Below, in pieces: positions 58,873 through 64,000 of a stretch of 64,000 bases of DNA. Position 1 is the stretch's first letter. The number at the start of each line of letters is the position of its first letter. The notes under the pieces were generated by a model that was not told where the DNA came from, did not search any database, and was given only the letters and a program-made list of their open reading frames with translations. The position numbers and the translations under genes were made by a program. Origin of the DNA: Blastocladiella emersonii ATCC 22665 (Eukaryota; Blastocladiomycota; Blastocladiomycetes; Blastocladiales; Blastocladiaceae); NCBI GenBank assembly GCA_025594325.1, contig JANHCV010000013.1:1302001-1366000 (forward strand), in the 5' to 3' direction.

Positions 58873-61119
58873 ATGGACGACCACGCGCACCACCACCTGC
58901 ACACGCACGCGGCGCACCCGGCGCACCACCCGGCGATGCAGCCGCACCCGCACGCCACGCCGCACCCGGCGACCGCCGGCGGCGTGCTCGCCCCGCCGAA
59001 CTCGGCGCTGCCGCCGCCCACGGTCCACCGCGTCGCCTCGGGCATCCAGCTCTCGGCCCTCACCATGGGCATCCACCGATCCGCGTCGCCGCTGCCGCTG
59101 CCGCACTCGCCGCTCTCGCTCGCCCACCCGTTCCCGCATCAGCACACGCACACGCAGCAGCACCCGCACGCCGGCTCCGCCTCGCCCGCCGCCATGATGT
59201 TCGCCCACTCGCCCGTCGTCGGCCCCATGGGCCCGCTCGCCGACCCGCCCGCCTGGCTCAACTCGCCCCCCTCCTCCTCGGCCGACTCATCAGCTTCCTT
59301 CCGCCGCGCCGACGCCTCCGCCACCGGCCCGCAGCTCGTCGTCTTCATGGTCGGCCTCCCCGCCCGCGGCAAGTCCTACATCTCCAAGAAGCTCACCCGC
59401 TACCTCACCTGGCTCGGCTACTCGACCAGGGTCTTCAACGTCGGCAACCGCCGCCGCGCCGCCGCCGCCGCCGCCTCGGCCGCCAACACACCCGCTCACG
59501 AGGCCCCCGCCGCCGTCCCCGCCGGCGCCGGCACCACCTCCACCTTCTTCGACCCGAGCAACACCCCCGCCGCCTCGCTGCGCGACCAGCTCGCCCTCGA
59601 GGCTCTCGACGAGCTCGTCGCCTGGCTGCGCGCCGGCCGCGGCCGCGTCGCCATCCACGACGCCACCAACTCGACCCAGCTGCGCCGCGACCTGCTCGTC
59701 AACCACCTCAAGCCCCACATGCCGCATATCAAGCTGCTCTTCCTCGAGTCCATCTGCACCGACCAGCGCGTCATCGACGCCAACGTCCGCATGAAGCTCC
59801 AGTCGCCCGACTACCTTGGCATCGACCCCGACACCGCCATCGCCGACTTTACGGCGCGCATGCGCAACTACGAGCGCGCCTACCAGCCCCTCGGCCCGCA
59901 CGAGGACGCCAAGCGCTGGTCCTACATCAAGGTCATCGACGTCGGCAGACAGGTCGTCACCTCCAACCTGCGCGGCTACCTCTCCTCGCAGATCGTCTTC
60001 TACCTCATGAACATCAACATCGAGCACCGCACCATCTGGCTCTCAAGACACGGCGAGTCCGTCTTCAACGTCCAGGGCCGCATCGGCGGCGACGCGCCCC
60101 TGACGGATAACGGCCGACGCTACGCCGCCGCCCTCGCCCGCTTCCTCGCCTCCGTCTACGACGCCGTCCCCGGCCGCCACGCGCCCAAGCTCGAGTCCGA
60201 CGCCGCTGCCGCACTCGGCACACCGACCTCCCCGCTCGTCGCCGCCGCCACCGCCCGCATCGGCCGCGGCGAGCCCGCCCTCCCGCCCGAGGCCTACGAG
60301 TCGGCCCACGACCTCATCCAGCAGCACATCTCGCTCGCCTCGCACGAGCAGCACGACGACGAGGACGACGACGAGTACAGCAGCAGCAGTGGGAGCGGTA
60401 GCGGCTCCGACTCGAGCGACGACGACGACTCGGACCCCGAGGAGCTCAGTCCGACCGACTGCGACGACTGCGCCGCTGCCCACTCGCACCGCCGCCGCCG
60501 CAAGCGCGTCCCCGTGTGGACGTCGACGCTGCGCCGCACCATCGAGACGGCCGCGTACCTGCCGCGCACCGCGCCGCACCTGGTCGGCGTGCGGTCCATG
60601 AAGCTGCTCAACGAGATCCACTCTGGCCAGTTCGAGGGCCTGACGCCCATGGAGATCGAGGCCGGGTGGCCCGGCGAGGTGGCGCGCCGCCAGGCCCACA
60701 AGCTCGCGTACCGGTACCCGGGGCTCGGCGGCGAGTCGTACCTCGACGTGATCGCACGCCTCAAGCCCGTCATCATCGAGACGGAGCGCCTCACCCACGA
60801 CGTGGTCGTCGTCACCCACAACGTCGTCGCCCGCATCATGCTCGCCTACTACCTCGGCGTCGGCTGGGACGAGATGCCGCGCCTCGAGGTCCCGCTCCAC
60901 CACCTCTACGCGCTGCAGCCGCGGCCCTACGGCACCGAGCTCGTCCGCTTCCGCTACGACCCGGACCTCGACGAGATCGTCCGCATCGACGAGCCCGCTG
61001 GCGCCGCCGCTTCCGCCGTCGTCACGCCGCTCATGCGCGGGCTCTCCATCAGCGAGCCGCCCACGCCTATCCACCAGCGCTGCGACCCGCACGCCGCTGC
61101 TGCCCCGCGCTCGAGCTGA
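58873..61119 (+). CDS. PFKFB: 6-phosphofructo-2-kinase / fructose-2,6-bisphosphatase
   Basis: Single exon, 748 aa from ATG 58873. A His/Pro-rich N-terminal region of about 150 residues precedes the 2-kinase domain: Walker A GLPARGKSY at about 160-168, IHDATNST, and FLESICTDQRVIDANVRMKL. The bisphosphatase domain follows: LSRHGESVFNVQGRIGGDAP near residue 392, VWTSTLRRTIETA, LLNEIHSGQFEG and VVVVTHNVVARIMLAYYL. The catalytic His, Arg and Glu positions of the phosphatase are all present, so both activities are expected. It sets the level of fructose-2,6-bisphosphate and thereby switches between glycolysis and gluconeogenesis. Unusual: about 110 extra residues between RHGES and VWTS, including a run of Asp/Ser/Glu (about 497-535), and an Ala-rich insert after the Walker motif. 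Confidence 0.93.
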   Translation: MDDHAHHHLHTHAAHPAHHPAMQPHPHATPHPATAGGVLAPPNSALPPPTVHRVASGIQLSALTMGIHRSASPLPLPHSPLSLAHPFPHQHTHTQQHPHAGSASPAAMMFAHSPVVGPMGPLADPPAWLNSPPSSSADSSASFRRADASATGPQLVVFMVGLPARGKSYISKKLTRYLTWLGYSTRVFNVGNRRRAAAAAASAANTPAHEAPAAVPAGAGTTSTFFDPSNTPAASLRDQLALEALDELVAWLRAGRGRVAIHDATNSTQLRRDLLVNHLKPHMPHIKLLFLESICTDQRVIDANVRMKLQSPDYLGIDPDTAIADFTARMRNYERAYQPLGPHEDAKRWSYIKVIDVGRQVVTSNLRGYLSSQIVFYLMNINIEHRTIWLSRHGESVFNVQGRIGGDAPLTDNGRRYAAALARFLASVYDAVPGRHAPKLESDAAAALGTPTSPLVAAATARIGRGEPALPPEAYESAHDLIQQHISLASHEQHDDEDDDEYSSSSGSGSGSDSSDDDDSDPEELSPTDCDDCAAAHSHRRRRKRVPVWTSTLRRTIETAAYLPRTAPHLVGVRSMKLLNEIHSGQFEGLTPMEIEAGWPGEVARRQAHKLAYRYPGLGGESYLDVIARLKPVIIETERLTHDVVVVTHNVVARIMLAYYLGVGWDEMPRLEVPLHHLYALQPRPYGTELVRFRYDPDLDEIVRIDEPAGAAASAVVTPLMRGLSISEPPTPIHQRCDPHAAAAPRSS

Positions 61120-62451
61120 ACCCAACGAGATACCAAACCCAATCCCTACCCGTGTACATATGCATACATCTTACCCGTCCTCCTGCACGCCGATCGACGT
61201 GATTCAAACGAGAGAGAGGGAGCAACGCGCGTTGATGACTGCTCATCGCTGCCGCAGCGCTCGCTCCTTCAGCCGTCCGAGCTCCCGCTCAGGAGGACCA
61301 TGTATTCTTATGGAACTTAATGCATGCTCTTGCTAGACCACAACGTTGCGATCTGCTGCCGTCCAGGCGGTCCCGTGTGTTGGGTTTGACCGAGCCGCGG
61401 AGAGTGCCGCTGCCGGTCGCGGTCTCGCGGCGTCCGATGTGATTCTGCACGAGTGTGCTCCTCGCTGAGGTTGATACTTGCCGCCCATGCTGCACATCGA
61501 CGGCTTGAGCCCGCGCCGCAGTCGTTACTGTGACTGCTGTCTCCCGCGGGTCGCAGGTCGTCGATCTTGACGCCGTCCCTCGCTCGCGGTGCGTTGCGGG
61601 TCGCGCGTGTACTGAGCGACATCCTCCGCGACATCCAATTATCTCTACCACAATAACACGCTTGGCGTTAGTGTTGGTCGCGCGCGAAGCGCAGTGCGTC
61701 GATTTGCTCCACGGCATAGTTCTTGGCAACGCTCCCGCTCACACTCGCACGAATACTCCGGTCCCGGTCCTGTCCCACGACATGGCCGCGCCGCCCGGGT
61801 GCTCTCGCTTCGTCAAGGCTTTCAAGTTCAGACCACCGGCGCAGCGCGCGCGACTGATGCCTTCGCAGCACTCGCGCGGGCGCCGTGAAAAGACGACGCG
61901 CCGCTCACGCGAGTGCTGCGGTTCTGCAACCTGTCGCGCGGCTGCTTCACGGTCTACCTCGAGAGGCGGGATCACGGCAATGCGGCCCGCGCGCGCTGTC
62001 GTTGACGCTGCAAAATCTCTCCCAGGTCGGCTGGCTCTCGTCGATTGCGCTTAGAGTGCGGTGCTGGCGGACCGCACTGCCCGAACAAGCTGGCGCCGCG
62101 GGACCTTGCGACGCGGACGCGCGTAGAGCTGGTCACGGTTTGCTCCCTCGCGCAGAAAGCTGAGTTGCACGGTCGAGTCGGGTGTCATGCTTTTGATTCA
62201 GCCGTAGACTGCTGCTCCTGCTCAAGACCTGCGTTGGCGAGCTTGGCGAGTCGCGCGGCCAGTGGTTGTGCACGCGTGCCCGTTCATGGCCGAGCCTGCT
62301 GAGGGAGAGCATGATACACGTACTTTCGCGGCGACGCCACGGAGAGCATTTGACATAGAATGACGTTTATTGAAATCATCGGCGGCTCAGCGGCGGACAT
62401 AAACGACACGCGCCGATCAGGTTGGCGGTCGGCGGCACGCGTCCGCTCCCC
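61120..62451. other. Intergenic; possible gene debris
   Basis: About 1.3 kb. Some coding-like pieces in changing plus-strand frames at 61780-62300 (for example VLRFCNLSRGCFTVYLERRD near 61913-61975, and KLAPRDLATRTRVELVTVCS near 62085-62145) may be remnants of one gene. No model could be built. The rest shows no feature. Confidence 0.3.
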
Positions 62452-63296
62452 CTAACGCACCAGTGCGCGTCCGTTCTCTAGGACCACGCGCCACGCGCGC
62501 TGGTCGACGATGTCCATACCGTAAAGTCGGTGAACCCATCGCACTGGCCGTGGTGCTGCCACTCGTCGACGTTGGGCAGCACGACGAGAGGTTCACCGGG
62601 TGCAGGCGCGGCGGTAGGCGCGGTCCACTCAGTCGTCACGAACTTGGTGAGCTGCGTGATCCCAAGCGCGACCGCGGGGTCCGCAAACTCGAGCCACACG
62701 TCAGCGCGGACGCACGCGGGCGACTCGACCGCCTCGGCGTCTTTGCGGGAGCACTCGTCGGCCTCGTTGGCCAGCGGCGGACGCACGAGGAACTGTCCCA
62801 CCCACACGGGTTTCGCGCCGTGAACCGCGGTACCCCACACCCATACGCGCTCGTTCTCGAGCACAGTGCGCCCGCCGACGACTGCAAGAACACCGCTTGG
62901 CAGCTGCGCGGCGGCCCATGCGCGCGGCGCGAGTCGCAGCGCCAGGTGCCCGTAGCCGAGGTCGCGCGGCACCGACGCGTCCATCCACTCGTTGGTCGCG
63001 ATTGACGCACGCGCGTACCCGGCCGCCCACTTGACCTCGACCACGCCGGCGGCGGCGTTGGGCGCGGGGCCGACCGTGTAGCTGTCCGCGGTGGCGCAGG
63101 ACGCGGCACCCGCGGGTGCGACGGGCAAAGGACGGGAGCTGTCGGCCGAGAGCAGGTCGAACTGCGCGCCCACGATTACCATGTCGGCACCGGCGCCAGC
63201 GCGACCAGGGTCGGCGGACTTGGTGCGGCCAGTGTAGTCGGTGTCGATGAAGACCCACTCTGACGACTCGGGCGGGCAGGTTTGATTGAGATTCAT
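62452..63296 (-). CDS. Uncharacterised protein with a probable one-base frameshift
   Basis: ATG at 63296 (MNLNQTCPPESSEWVFIDTD); a second ATG at 63311 is possible. The frame reads well to GQCDGFTDF and then goes on as WTSSTSARGAWS to a stop at 62478. A better ending is one frame over: YGMDIVDQRAWRVVLENGRA with a stop at 62454-62452. The switch falls at a TTT run (62523-62525 on the plus strand), where one extra T would join the two. Content is rich in Trp/Val/Ala with beta-strand-like alternation (HLALRLAPRAWAAAQLPSGV, VWVWGTAVHGAKPVWVGQFL). Family not recognised; a beta-sandwich or lectin-like fold is only a guess. Either a base-calling error or a real recent lesion. Confidence 0.5.
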
Positions 63297-63344
63297 GGTG
63301 GCTATCATCAAAGATTTGAGCGTACGAGAGGAGAAAAGAGTCGC

Positions 63345-63633
63345 CTACTCGACACCTAACCGCGTCAACCAAAGCAGCTGGAACGAGACGTGTCTGGCTG
63401 TCCACTTCGTGTCCTGTTCCTCGCGCGAGTTGAAAGCGATATGGTCTACATACACGGCGGGCAGACGAGTCCGCTCGAGCGGCGCGAGCATCAGGCTGAG
63501 CGTTGCAGCCTCGAAGCAACACCGCATCGCGACAGATTGCAAACCCGACACGGCCGGCGATGGGGTTCCGCCACGCCGTACCCGTATCGGCGAGCATGAC
63601 GGCTTAGCTGAAGCGAAGCTCAGGTTGTCAACC
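63345..63633 (-). pseudogene. 3' fragment of a gene cut by repeat copy C
   Basis: Minus-strand frame ending at stop 63347-63345. Coding-like to the repeat boundary at about 63633: SGLQSVAMRCCFEAATLSLM, then RTRLPAVYVDHIAFNSREEQ. No start codon outside the repeat. It could be the last exon of the gene whose 5' part lay where the repeat now is. Its stop is only about 50 bp upstream of the start of the neighbouring gene on the same strand. Confidence 0.4.
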
Positions 63634-64000
63634 GCGTCCACGGACATGCCGGCGTTAGATCCCACAGCTGCGCTGCGCCGCGCTCGCTCGCTCGCCCAGG
63701 GCGGCCACGTTCGGGGGCGGCCCACACCGAGCCGAGCGAGAGAACTGAAGGTCGGTGCACCCAGCCGCTGCTGCAGCGGGCGCGCCGCGCGAGGAAGAAA
63801 CGAGGGCCAGAAGCCGCGGACACATAAAGTACAAGCCGAGAGAGGTAGCTGTAGCGAGAGACGACGGGCCTGCTGCTAGTCCGCGACGGGGGCGGCGACA
63901 GCAGATGGCGCGCGCGCCGCTCGAGCTCCGACCGTCGTTCCAACTTTGGGGGAAGAAGAGGGCGTGTGCGAGCAGGAGCAGCAGCTCGGCACCAGCTCGG
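63634..64000 (+). repeat. Dispersed repeat, copy C (runs off the window)
   Basis: Matches copy B outward end from GCGTCCACGGACAT onward, then the start of both arms of duplication 2 (22656 onward) almost base for base; the main difference is a short replaced stretch near 63740-63755. It has the same orientation as copy A. The copy continues beyond the window, so its far end and any gene content are unknown. Confidence 0.8.

Noticed and set aside
1-64000. Bacterial features such as operons, Shine-Dalgarno sites, CRISPR arrays or prophage
   Set aside because: Genes have spliceosomal introns and TATA boxes and are eukaryotic families; no spaced direct-repeat array was seen.

Overview
The window is nuclear DNA of a GC-rich eukaryote and most probably of a zoosporic fungus, with Blastocladiomycota the best guess. 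The reasons are: compact genes with short introns (most 51-100 bp), a strict splice code (donor GTACGY, acceptor TAG), fungal-type gene content (GH18 chitinase with a GPI-like tail, MFS hexose transporters, RIX1, a bifunctional PFK-2/FBPase-2, a TTC39/IML2 protein), and a class C (GABA-B-like) GPCR, which among fungi is typical of early-diverging lineages. The assignment is inference. I built intron-exon models by hand; for every complete multi-exon gene the summed exon lengths give an intact frame.

Layout. 1-3.2 kb: 5' end of a coiled-coil gene and a five-exon GH18 chitinase, both on the minus strand. 5.2-7.1 kb: a single-exon leucine-rich-repeat protein. 7.3-8.0 kb: a probable broken small gene. 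9.75-17.03 kb: inverted duplication 1, with two identical 2,296-bp arms, each carrying the same three-exon hexose transporter, around a 2.7-kb spacer with a decayed F-box-type gene. The right arm abuts the 3' piece of a truncated gene. 18.0-22.0 kb: a five-exon FANCJ/BRIP1 Fe-S DNA helicase. 22.66-40.48 kb: inverted duplication 2, with two almost identical 7,152-bp arms around a 3.5-kb spacer. The left copy of an M1 aminopeptidase is complete and contains a 9-nt microexon. The right copy has lost its first ~160 codons. The spacer holds a gene that may belong to the same F-box-type family. 40.8-43.4 kb: another family member with an unresolved 5' end and an ankyrin-type protein. 43.5-48.1 kb: a divergent pair, RIX1/PELP1-like and a DUF-AAA ATPase. 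48.4-50.0 kb: a two-finger C2H2 protein. 50.3-53.4 kb: the class C GPCR. 53.4-54.1 kb: a probable minus-strand pseudogene. 54.5-56.9 kb: a seven-exon TTC39/IML2-like TPR gene. 57.0-61.1 kb: an intronless hexose transporter divergent from a PFK-2/FBPase-2 gene. 62.45-63.65 kb: two damaged minus-strand genes. From about 63.63 kb to the end: a third, incomplete copy of the sequence that forms the outer end of inverted duplication 2.

How the parts relate. The housekeeping genes (FANCJ, RIX1, AAA, TPR, PFK-2, GPCR) look intact. They are interrupted by two recent inverted duplications, a dispersed repeat and decaying or truncated members of poorly conserved families. Sugar uptake and its metabolic control are linked physically at 57-61 kb. 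Two further, identical transporter copies sit in inverted duplication 1, but only the left one has a TATA-containing 5' flank. I cannot exclude that one or both inverted duplications are assembly artefacts; spanning reads would decide this.
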